A stretch of DNA of 23,141 nt. Origin: Desulfobacterales bacterium. Lineage in GTDB: Bacteria > Desulfobacterota > Desulfobacteria > Desulfobacterales > JAFDCJ01. Below are positions 15,070 through 21,684 of the stretch, piece by piece. The number at the start of each line of letters is the position of its first letter. The first letter of the stretch is position 1. The stretch is from the NCBI GenBank assembly GCA_020345785.1, contig CP070771.1, positions 3,668,734 through 3,691,874 on the forward strand, read 5' to 3'. The notes under the pieces were generated by a model. It searched no databases. It worked only from the letters and a program-made list of their open reading frames with translations, and had not been told where the DNA came from. The translations under genes were made by a program, and so were the position numbers.

Positions 15070-16923
15070 CTACATCTTTACTTGTGTCACCACCCCGTGG
15101 AGTTTATGCGGAGGAAGTTTATGAAATTGAAGAAATGTAGGTGACAGGCGCTTGATGGTGGCAAAAATTTTCCAAAAAGCGTTTCGGGTTACAATATCCT
15201 CAAGTCCGTAGAATATGGCTTTTTCATCGATGCCGGATTTGCGCATGAGTTTTTCAACGTTTATAACCTCCATATAGCCGTACCTGATTTCAAACACCCG
15301 CAATCCCGAAGCCAGATCCTCTTTGAAGGCTCCGCTGACACCGAAAGGCTCGTCCAACCTCACCACCGAGACAAAAATATTATCCGTATAGATGATGTTG
15401 TTGGTAAACATGGTGTGGATAATGTAGGGAGGTATTTTGGAGATATCTCTGACAAAAAAAAGCCCTGTGCCCTCTATCTTTGACATAACGGAGTGAGCTA
15501 TTTGAAAGCGTTCAAGGAATCGTGTCAGCCTTGTGGGGCTCAAGCGACGGTACAACAACCTTTGACCCGAGGTATAAATTAAAATGACCGAAAACGGTAT
15601 GCCGGCCAGAATCAGGGACCAGTATCCGCCGAGAGGAAGTTTGTAAAAGCATGCTATCAGAAAAACCATAGCGACCACTGTTACGATGACAGATACCATG
15701 AACTTGCCCGGATGCTTTCTCAGTATAAAAATCCATGTCATCATGATGCCGGTGATCGTCATGGTGCCGGTAACCGCCAGGCCGTATGCAGCCGCTAATC
15801 GATGCGATTCTCGAAATTGCAGCACAATGAAGATAACGGCAAGCAGAAGAAACCAGTTGACGCTTCCGATATAGATTTGCGATCTTAATTTTGGTGAGGT
15901 GTACTCGATTTTGAAGAGGGGCATAATGTGGGTGTTGATGCCTTGATAGACGATTGAAAACATTCCGCTGATCATTGCCTGAGAGGCAATAACCGTGGCC
16001 AAAATACTGAGAATCAGAAAGGGAACATATGCCAGTTTAGCCTGGTGGAAGACCATCTCAAAAAGAACTGATTTTGCCTCCGGGTGCTGAATGATATAGG
16101 CTCCCTGGCCTAAATAGTTAAACAAGAGCGCAGTGAATACAAAATACCATGCTCGGATGATCGGCTGGCGTCCCAGGTGACCCATGTCGGCATACAGCGC
16201 TTCGCCGCCGGTTGCACAAAGAATGACTTCCGAAAGAATAAAGAATCCGGCCAGTCTGTTTTCTACCAAGAAATGCACCGCAAAGTAAGGGTTTACGGAT
16301 TTGAGAACCGATGGAAATCCTGAAACCGCAACCATGCCGGATACCGTCAGTGAAAGAAACCACAGCACCATTATCGGGCCGAACGTATCAGCGACCCGGT
16401 CTGTTCCCCTCCTCTGGATAAAAAATAGGACCGCAGCAATGCCACAGGCGATTATGATAAGAATTCTGTGGTTAATACTTCCGAGACCCGGTACCAGCAC
16501 TAGGCCTTCAACGGCACTGAGAATGCTGATCGCTGGGGTAATAATGCCGTCACCAATCAGAAGTGAAATGCCAATGTAAGCCAATAGCGTAGCAAAGGCA
16601 GCCCGGCGTCCTCCTTTGAGTAGAGGTAACAGGATCTCTTTCAGGACGATGGTTCCGCCTTCGCCCTTTTTCCCAAGGCTCATGGCGAGCCAGGCATATT
16701 CTACCGACACCAAAACCACCAGGGTCCAGATAATCAGAGAGAGTACCCCGATTACATGCTCTGCGGATGGTTTGGTTAAAAGAAATATGACGCTCAAGGT
16801 GTAAATTGGGCTGGTGCCGATGTCTCCAAACACCAATCCTAAAGATCGGATGACTCCCTTTATCGTGGAATCACCGCTGCCCGGCATGCTCATTTCAATA
16901 CTTTGTTTCATGGTGGCGTCCAT
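15070..16923 (-). CDS. kup: Kup/KUP-HAK-KT potassium uptake protein
   Basis: A 617-residue inner-membrane K+:H+ symporter of the usual Kup length. The signature GLVFGDIGTSPIYTLSV starts near residue 29 with the conserved Asp at 34. About twelve hydrophobic segments fill residues 25-455, including EGGTIVLKEILLPLL, LIGDGIITPAISILSAVEGL and GGEALYADMGHLGR, followed by a hydrophilic cytoplasmic tail. The start is uncertain: the ATG at 16921-16923 and one four codons later (16911) both lack a clear ribosome site. It lies 24 bases after the exchanger gene, so the two probably share a transcript. Some Kup proteins are c-di-AMP targets; whether this one is cannot be read from the sequence. Confidence 0.95.
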   Translation of the reverse strand: MDATMKQSIEMSMPGSGDSTIKGVIRSLGLVFGDIGTSPIYTLSVIFLLTKPSAEHVIGVLSLIIWTLVVLVSVEYAWLAMSLGKKGEGGTIVLKEILLPLLKGGRRAAFATLLAYIGISLLIGDGIITPAISILSAVEGLVLVPGLGSINHRILIIIACGIAAVLFFIQRRGTDRVADTFGPIMVLWFLSLTVSGMVAVSGFPSVLKSVNPYFAVHFLVENRLAGFFILSEVILCATGGEALYADMGHLGRQPIIRAWYFVFTALLFNYLGQGAYIIQHPEAKSVLFEMVFHQAKLAYVPFLILSILATVIASQAMISGMFSIVYQGINTHIMPLFKIEYTSPKLRSQIYIGSVNWFLLLAVIFIVLQFRESHRLAAAYGLAVTGTMTITGIMMTWIFILRKHPGKFMVSVIVTVVAMVFLIACFYKLPLGGYWSLILAGIPFSVILIYTSGQRLLYRRLSPTRLTRFLERFQIAHSVMSKIEGTGLFFVRDISKIPPYIIHTMFTNNIIYTDNIFVSVVRLDEPFGVSGAFKEDLASGLRVFEIRYGYMEVINVEKLMRKSGIDEKAIFYGLEDIVTRNAFWKIFATIKRLSPTFLQFHKLPPHKLHGVVTQVKM

Positions 16924-16947
16924 CTAGCGGGAATGGTTTCAACATTG

Positions 16948-18027
16948 CTAAACCCTATTTCGGAGGCGTATGGCGCGCACAAGAACGACCAGCAGTGTAA
17001 CCGCTGTGATCGGGATGACAAACCACAGCATGGCTCTGCCGAATAGCGGCAGAATGTCGCTGCGGGTGGCGGACAGGATCAGATAAAGGGTATAGGTCAG
17101 ATAGTATCCGAGGAAAAGGCCCCCTTCCCAGCGGGAGATGACGTTGCCCGTGAAAAAAATCGGCAGGCAGGCGACGGCCACCGCGGTCATAATCGGAATG
17201 TCGAAGCGCAGGGTGATGTCGGATATGGTGATTCCTTCCGAGGCAACAAGGGCTGACATACCGAGCACGGCCATGATGTTGAATATATTGCTTCCGACAA
17301 CATTTCCGACCGCGATGTCGCGCTCACCGCGGAGGGCGGCGACAACCGAGGTGGCAACCTCCGGCAGGGAGGTGCCGGCAGCCACGACGGTCAGGCCGAT
17401 CAACAGCTGACTCACCCCCAGGAACTGAGCGATCGCCACAGCCCCCCTCACAAGCCAGTTTGAGCCGAGAACCAGCAGGGCGAGTCCTACGATGATCAAT
17501 CCGATATTGACCAGCAACCCTGCACCCAAAGCCGATTGTTTATTGATCGAAGTCGGCACTTTTTCCCCGTGAAAGTCTTTGTTTTCCCGCCGCCCCTGGT
17601 GGATCAGAAACGCCGTGTAGATGATGATGCCGGCAAACAGCAGAATACCGTCGATGCGGCCGATCTTCCCATCGGCCCCCAGCATCAGTGTCAGGATAGA
17701 TACGGCAACCATGATCGGCACATCCAGGCGCACCAGTTGTGCCGATACAATTAACGGTGTAATCAGGGATGAAACCCCGAGTATGAAGAGCACATTGAAA
17801 ATGTTGCTGCCCACGACGTTCCCCAACGAGATGTCGGCTTTTCCGGCCAGGCCGGCCAGCACACTGACAGCCATTTCAGGAGCGCTGGTGCCGAAAGCCA
17901 CGATGGTCAAACCGATGATCAGAGGCGACAGCCCCACCGTCCTTGCCAGTTTCGATGCCCCCCTCACTAGGGCCTCGGCCCCGGTAATCATAAGCACCAG
18001 GCCGCCGATAAAATAAAATAGCGTCAT
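16948..18027 (-). CDS. Na+/Ca2+ antiporter family protein (YrbG type)
   Basis: A 359-residue member of the calcium/cation antiporter superfamily with two inverted alpha-repeats. Repeat 1 has TIVAFGTSAPEMAVSV and GNVVGSNIFNVLFILG. Repeat 2 has TVVAAGTSLPEVATSVV and GNVVGSNIFNIMAVLG. The GTS-PE glutamates are the ion ligands of the family. Ten or so membrane helices are evident, split by a short hydrophilic loop near residues 145-160. It likely exports Ca2+ (or another divalent ion) against Na+ or K+; ion choice cannot be decided. The ATG at 18025-18027 has GAGGAC 6 bases upstream. It is first in a two-gene set with kup. Confidence 0.93.
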   Translation of the reverse strand: MTLFYFIGGLVLMITGAEALVRGASKLARTVGLSPLIIGLTIVAFGTSAPEMAVSVLAGLAGKADISLGNVVGSNIFNVLFILGVSSLITPLIVSAQLVRLDVPIMVAVSILTLMLGADGKIGRIDGILLFAGIIIYTAFLIHQGRRENKDFHGEKVPTSINKQSALGAGLLVNIGLIIVGLALLVLGSNWLVRGAVAIAQFLGVSQLLIGLTVVAAGTSLPEVATSVVAALRGERDIAVGNVVGSNIFNIMAVLGMSALVASEGITISDITLRFDIPIMTAVAVACLPIFFTGNVISRWEGGLFLGYYLTYTLYLILSATRSDILPLFGRAMLWFVIPITAVTLLVVLVRAIRLRNRV

Positions 18028-18565
18028 TTTTTGTCCTCAAATCAATCAGCGACCACATGCAGAGCCAAGGGTGGGCTGAAGGCCCCCGGAAGAGGCAGGG
18101 ACCGCGATCTGCCGTTAATCTCTGATTGATGCGGTAAAAGCTTTTAATTTCTCATCCTGATAGGTCAGGGTGGTTTATGAAAGGTCAGGTTACCGCCGAA
18201 GCACATAAACGGGAAGTTATTAAAAGAAAAAAATGCAAAATTTATACCTGCTGTCAAAAGTTGATGCTTACGATAGGTCTTTTAAGGTTTTCGGAATCAT
18301 CAAACCGTTTCCGATAAACGCCGGCCGTCAACCCCGCCGAACTGATCGGAAATCAGTATAATAGAGAGCTTTGGTCGAACTTATAACAACGTATTCACTC
18401 TGATTTTCTATACTATTTAGGCACCCAAGATAGTTTAGTTCCGCTTTTTCAATGAAATAGGAACTGCAGGTTCTTTTTTTAAATTAATCCTGTCTGAATC
18501 CAGCGGACGGAATATTTTCTTTGGGATCCCTGAACGAGAATGAAATATAATTTCAATAACTTCGA
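18028..18565. other. Long intergenic region between divergent exchanger and uspA genes
   Basis: About 540 bases without a supported gene. The part nearest the exchanger (18060-18110) is GC-rich with a GGGC/GCCC hairpin. From about 18200 it becomes AT-rich and contains the structured segment described separately (18341-18480). No heptamer repeat was seen here, in contrast to the other long gaps. Confidence 0.5.
18341..18480 (+). ncRNA. Possible small RNA or leader with promoter and terminator-like end
   Basis: A perfect TATAAT (18357-18362) is overlapped by a 6-bp dyad ACTGAT/ATCAGT (18341-18346, 18352-18357), but no good -35 is present. Downstream, CTATACTAT (18408-18416) pairs with ATAGTTTAG (18430-18438) at 8 of 9 positions. 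AGTTCC (18437-18442) can pair with GGAACT (18460-18465). The latter also forms a short AGGAAC/GTTCTT stem (18459-18464, 18470-18475) that runs into seven T (18474-18480). The mutually exclusive pairings resemble an attenuator or terminated small RNA. The stems are short, so this may be chance. Confidence 0.25.
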
Positions 18566-18584
18566 GTGCATTCTGCAAATGCAC
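18566..18584. promoter_or_regulatory. 19-bp dyad, likely activator site
   Basis: GTGCATT (18566-18572) and AATGCAC (18578-18584) form a perfect 7-bp inverted repeat with 5-base spacer, about 75-90 bases upstream of the predicted sigma-54 start point. That is the usual place for an enhancer-binding protein. It resembles, but does not match, the NtrC site. Confidence 0.5.
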
Positions 18585-18631
18585 GGGCTGTGGAGGAATT
18601 ATCCCGGAGCCTTCACGGGAAGCATCACCAA

Positions 18632-18647
18632 TGGCACACCCCTTGCT
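18632..18647 (+). promoter_or_regulatory. Sigma-54 promoter of uspA
   Basis: TGGCACACCCCTTGCT matches the sigma-54 consensus TGGCAC-N5-TTGCW at every defined base, with GG and GC exactly 10 apart. Transcription would begin near 18658, 30 bases before the uspA ATG. Confidence 0.8.
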
Positions 18648-18687
18648 TGATTAATGCTTACATCTATTCACGGAAAGGAGGATTAAG

Positions 18688-19125
18688 ATGTTTGAGAAAA
18701 TTCTATATCCCACTGATTTTTCGGATGTGGCTGAAAAGGCCTTGATCTATATCAAAGGACTTAAAGACAGCGGGGCCAAAGAGGTGGTTGTTCTGCATGT
18801 GATCGATGAACGCGGCATGGATTCTCTGCGCCGATTTCTAAACGAAAAGGACTTTGAGGCTCTGAAAAAAAACAAAAAAGAATACATTGAAAAACGGCTG
18901 CAGGGTGTAGCAAAAGAGCTGACCGAAGCAGGTTTAAAGGTGAAGTTGCGGGCCGAAGCCGGCATCCCTGTAAAAGAGATCCTGCGGGTTGAAGATGAAG
19001 AGCGCGTCTCTGCCGTGGTCATCGGGTCCCACGGCATGAGCAACCTCCAGGAACTTTTTCTCGGATCTGTTTCAGAGAAAGTTATCAGGAGAAGCATAAG
19101 TCCGGTGTTTGTAATAAAACGATGA
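18688..19125 (+). CDS. Universal stress protein, UspA family
   Basis: A 145-residue single-domain cytoplasmic protein with the Usp fold: KILYPTDFSDVAEKAL at the start, the VVVLHVIDE strand, and the nucleotide-binding motif G-2x-G-9x-G-S at residues 113-127 (GSHG through LGS). It ends with SPVFVIKR. The intact motif suggests the ATP-binding subgroup. Usp proteins support survival under stress and starvation; the target is unknown. An ideal AAAGGAGG ribosome site lies 6 bases before the ATG. It is driven by a sigma-54 promoter, and its stop overlaps the next start (ATGA), so it heads a coupled operon with the unknown protein and tatC. Confidence 0.93.
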   Translation: MFEKILYPTDFSDVAEKALIYIKGLKDSGAKEVVVLHVIDERGMDSLRRFLNEKDFEALKKNKKEYIEKRLQGVAKELTEAGLKVKLRAEAGIPVKEILRVEDEERVSAVVIGSHGMSNLQELFLGSVSEKVIRRSISPVFVIKR

Positions 19126-19379
19126 ATGTCAAATTCGATTCGAAGCAATTTAAACTACTGACAAAACGAAATGTTGATTCATCATATTTGCGATCGATTG
19201 ATGATCGACTGGCTGCAGCAGCCTTAAGCGCAGGCAATATAAAGGTCGCTTTTGAAGATGATCCGCAAAATTTCATTCTCATGCATGCGCTAGGCGCCAA
19301 CGTTGCCAGGCAGGTCGCTTCGGTGCTGGCCGCCGGTATCCTCATTCAGATGGTTTTCCTCTTGCTGCTGCCGAAGTGA
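19122..19379 (+). CDS. Unknown small protein with C-terminal membrane segment
   Basis: An 85-residue protein that I do not recognise. Residues 1-60 are soluble and mixed-charge (MNVKFDSKQFKLLTKRNVDS, then DDRLAAAALSAGNIKVAFED). Residues about 62-84 are a single hydrophobic helix ending LLLLPK, so it is probably tail-anchored in the inner membrane with its N-terminus in the cytoplasm. Its ATG overlaps the uspA stop in ATGA, indicating translational coupling, and tatC follows after 34 bases. Topology is opposite to TatA/TatB, which have the membrane helix at the N-terminus. Coupling to a Usp suggests a membrane anchor or partner for it, an inference only. Confidence 0.75.
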   Translation: MNVKFDSKQFKLLTKRNVDSSYLRSIDDRLAAAALSAGNIKVAFEDDPQNFILMHALGANVARQVASVLAAGILIQMVFLLLLPK

Positions 19380-19413
19380 GCCGGATCCGTGAAGTGCCGG
19401 TTTCAGAGGTCAT

Positions 19414-20178
19414 ATGGGCTCTGGTGAGCATCTTGCACAGAATCCGAACCGGGTTCTTGCGTTGTTAGAGTCTTTGCGAAAGATACTGATCCAGTCGGGT
19501 ATCGTGATTCTCCTTTTCTCGATTGGCGGATATTTTTTCAGCTTGCGGATCCTCGTGTTTCTGCAGGCGCGAACCGGCGTGCAGCTGGCTGCCTTCGGAG
19601 TCCCGGAAACATTTATAGCAGTTCTGACCCTGTCCTTGGCTACAGGCCTGATCGCCGGTGTGCCCTTCATATTTTACCGAATTCTGTCGGAGGTCGCCCT
19701 TTTATTCTCATCTTTTTCACGTCGCATGATGCTTGCCTTTTGGGTGAGCTCCATGGTGCTTTTCATCGGGGGCGCCGTCTTTTGTCTGGGTGTGACGCTG
19801 CCCTATGGTGTTCGTTTCCTTCTGAATTTTCAGACCCCATATCTTGAGGCGGTCATTTCGGTGAAAAAGTTTGTCTCGTTCTGCTTTCTTTTCGTCTTCG
19901 GCTTTGGCTGCATTTTTGAACTGCCGCTTGCCATGATTTTGCTGGCTAGACTCGGCCTGGTGGAGGCAAAGGTGCTTGCAAGGCACCGACGCTATGCGAT
20001 TTTAGGCATCAGCGTCGTATCGGCCATATTGACGCCGACACCGGATATTTTCAACTTGTCCCTGATGGGGGTGCCGCTTTATCTGCTCTATGAAATCGGT
20101 CTGATCGGAATGCGCATCTGCGGCAACAGAAAATCACGCCATAGGTTCAACGACCGCTTGCACGGGCTGGTTGGTTGA
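19414..20178 (+). CDS. tatC: Divergent TatC-family protein
   Basis: A 254-residue protein with six predicted membrane helices and TatC family landmarks: FELP with E169 in helix four, LTPTPDIF with D211 in helix five, and PLYLLYEIGL in helix six. TatC is the receptor for twin-arginine signal peptides. The N-terminal HLxELR motif reads LLESLRK, placing Ser20 where E. coli has E15. Loop one aligns without gaps to E. coli from the Tyr to the Arg pair and places Ser102 at E103 and Glu93 at F94. Both signal-peptide-contact glutamates are therefore absent, so it may be a specialised paralogue. No tatA/tatB is adjacent. The ATG at 19414 has AGAGG 4-5 bases upstream. Confidence 0.85.
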   Translation: MGSGEHLAQNPNRVLALLESLRKILIQSGIVILLFSIGGYFFSLRILVFLQARTGVQLAAFGVPETFIAVLTLSLATGLIAGVPFIFYRILSEVALLFSSFSRRMMLAFWVSSMVLFIGGAVFCLGVTLPYGVRFLLNFQTPYLEAVISVKKFVSFCFLFVFGFGCIFELPLAMILLARLGLVEAKVLARHRRYAILGISVVSAILTPTPDIFNLSLMGVPLYLLYEIGLIGMRICGNRKSRHRFNDRLHGLVG

Positions 20179-20272
20179 AGGATCATTATTCCGGGGGCTT
20201 ATTAACCCCTGAATTGCATAAAATGTGTCCTTAATTTAGGCCGTTGTGATGAAAAGCATTGGCAATATTACG

Positions 20273-20369
20273 TGATCCTGGATACTGGTTTCTGGATACT
20301 GGATTTAGATGGATCTCACTCTCGCCGAATTCCTGAACATCCGGCATCAAGTATCCAGCATCCAGCATC
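20273..20369. repeat. CTGGATA inverted heptamer repeat
   Basis: The left arm has CTGGATA, CTGGTTT, CTGGATA and CTGGATT in perfect 7-bp register (20278-20305). The right arm has CATCCGG, CATCAAG, TATCCAG and CATCCAG (20338-20365). The left end aligns with the reverse complement of 5505-5530 over about 22 bases, so this is an opposite-orientation copy of the element at 5451-5530. It occupies the middle of the 300-bp gap between tatC and the next gene. Nothing else was recognised there. Confidence 0.8.
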
Positions 20370-20478
20370 GTCCCAGTAAAATCGACTGTCTGCTTCTACT
20401 CAACATCAAGGGTTAAAAAGATTTATGCAATGTTAGGGTTAACTGTCATTAATATCAGTCTCAGTCGCTTTCATAAAA

Positions 20479-21609
20479 ATGGACTTTGATCGCACGAAAG
20501 TCATTTTTCTTTTTCAAGGGATGTTGGCCCTGGTGGCAGTCGGTCTGGTGTTGAAGCACGCCGCTGCGGCCATCCTGCCGCTGACCCTTGCCTGGCTCCT
20601 TTCCCACTTGATCGAACCGGCGGTCGATTTCAGTACCCGGCGTAAAATACCTGCCTCGCTGGCGATCTTCTTGATCCTGATTCTTTTATTCGGAATTTTC
20701 TGCTTGTCGGGTATATTTCTGTACCTGCGAATCTCTAGCTTTACCGTAGCTTATCCGACGTATCAGACACGCCTGATCGATTTGATCGCCGGCGTGACCA
20801 GCCATTGGAATATCAAGTTCGATCCGTTTGGCGGCATCGACTGGGAGCAAAGTATCGCCCGCTTTTTGGTAACGCTTTCCGGCTCCATTTTTTTATTCGT
20901 GTCCAACCTGATTTTGGTAATCGTCTTTTTGTTTTTCATCCTGCTGGGCAAACCTTACTTCCAGTACAAGATTGTTCAAACCTTTTCTGAAAAAAATGCC
21001 GACCAGATCAACCGCATAACTTACTCCATCAAAGCCCAGATTCGAAGGTATCTGTTTTTGAATATCTTGGTCAGTTTTGTAACCGGCCTGCTGGTTTGGA
21101 TGGCCTTGCTGCTGATTGGCGTGGATTTTCCGATCACCTGGGGCGCGATGGCATTTTTCTTGAATTTCATCCCCACCGTCGGGTCTATTGCAGCCTCGAT
21201 TCCGCCGATACTGCTGGCGGTGGTGCAGTTTTACCCGAATATCTGGCCGGGCGTGGCCACCTTGATCGCCGTTACCGTCATTCAACTGGTCATAGGCAAC
21301 GTGGTGACACCGAAATTCATGGGGGACCAGCTGAATTTGAGCCCGGTGGTAGTGCTGGTGGCGCTGCTGTTCTGGGGATGGCTGTGGGGAATTGTGGGTG
21401 CGCTCATTTCAGTTCCGATTGCGGTAATCATCAAAATTGTTTGTGAAAACATCGAGCCCCTGCATCCAATCGGGGTGATAATGGGAACTGGCAAAAGTTA
21501 CCGGCGAACAGTCGACAAATCAGTTGCGACTGCTGTGTCAAGGAACAGCCGGCCGCATCCGTCGCCGGTGACCAAAACGGACTCTGAATCGAATGAAAAT
21601 CTTCAATAA
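20479..21609 (+). CDS. AI-2E/PerM family transporter
   Basis: A 376-residue inner-membrane protein of the AI-2E transporter (PerM/TqsA/YdgG) family, with about seven or eight membrane helices. Typical parts are the N-terminal helix pair around FLFQGMLALVAVGLVLK, the LAWLLSHLIEPAVDF segment, the long amphipathic loop (about 90-135), and the conserved C-terminal region with FIPTVGSIAASIPPILLA, GNVVTPKFMGDQLNLSPVVV and FWGWLWGIVGALISVPI. Family members have been linked to export of autoinducer-2 or to Na+/H+ exchange; the substrate here is unknown. The hydrophilic last 35 residues are not conserved. The ATG lacks a clear ribosome site. The gene ends 75 bases from the convergent secDF with no obvious terminator. 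Confidence 0.9.
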   Translation: MDFDRTKVIFLFQGMLALVAVGLVLKHAAAAILPLTLAWLLSHLIEPAVDFSTRRKIPASLAIFLILILLFGIFCLSGIFLYLRISSFTVAYPTYQTRLIDLIAGVTSHWNIKFDPFGGIDWEQSIARFLVTLSGSIFLFVSNLILVIVFLFFILLGKPYFQYKIVQTFSEKNADQINRITYSIKAQIRRYLFLNILVSFVTGLLVWMALLLIGVDFPITWGAMAFFLNFIPTVGSIAASIPPILLAVVQFYPNIWPGVATLIAVTVIQLVIGNVVTPKFMGDQLNLSPVVVLVALLFWGWLWGIVGALISVPIAVIIKIVCENIEPLHPIGVIMGTGKSYRRTVDKSVATAVSRNSRPHPSPVTKTDSESNENLQ

Positions 21610-21684
21610 AACCCGCTCTCGTCGCAAAGGACCATTTCCCTGAAATCCAGGTCATGCGTTTTCTGGTCTCAATTGTGACGGGCG

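Noticed and set aside
20179..20215. GGGG/CCCC hairpin after tatC as a terminator
   Set aside because: The stem is four pairs and lacks a T-run.
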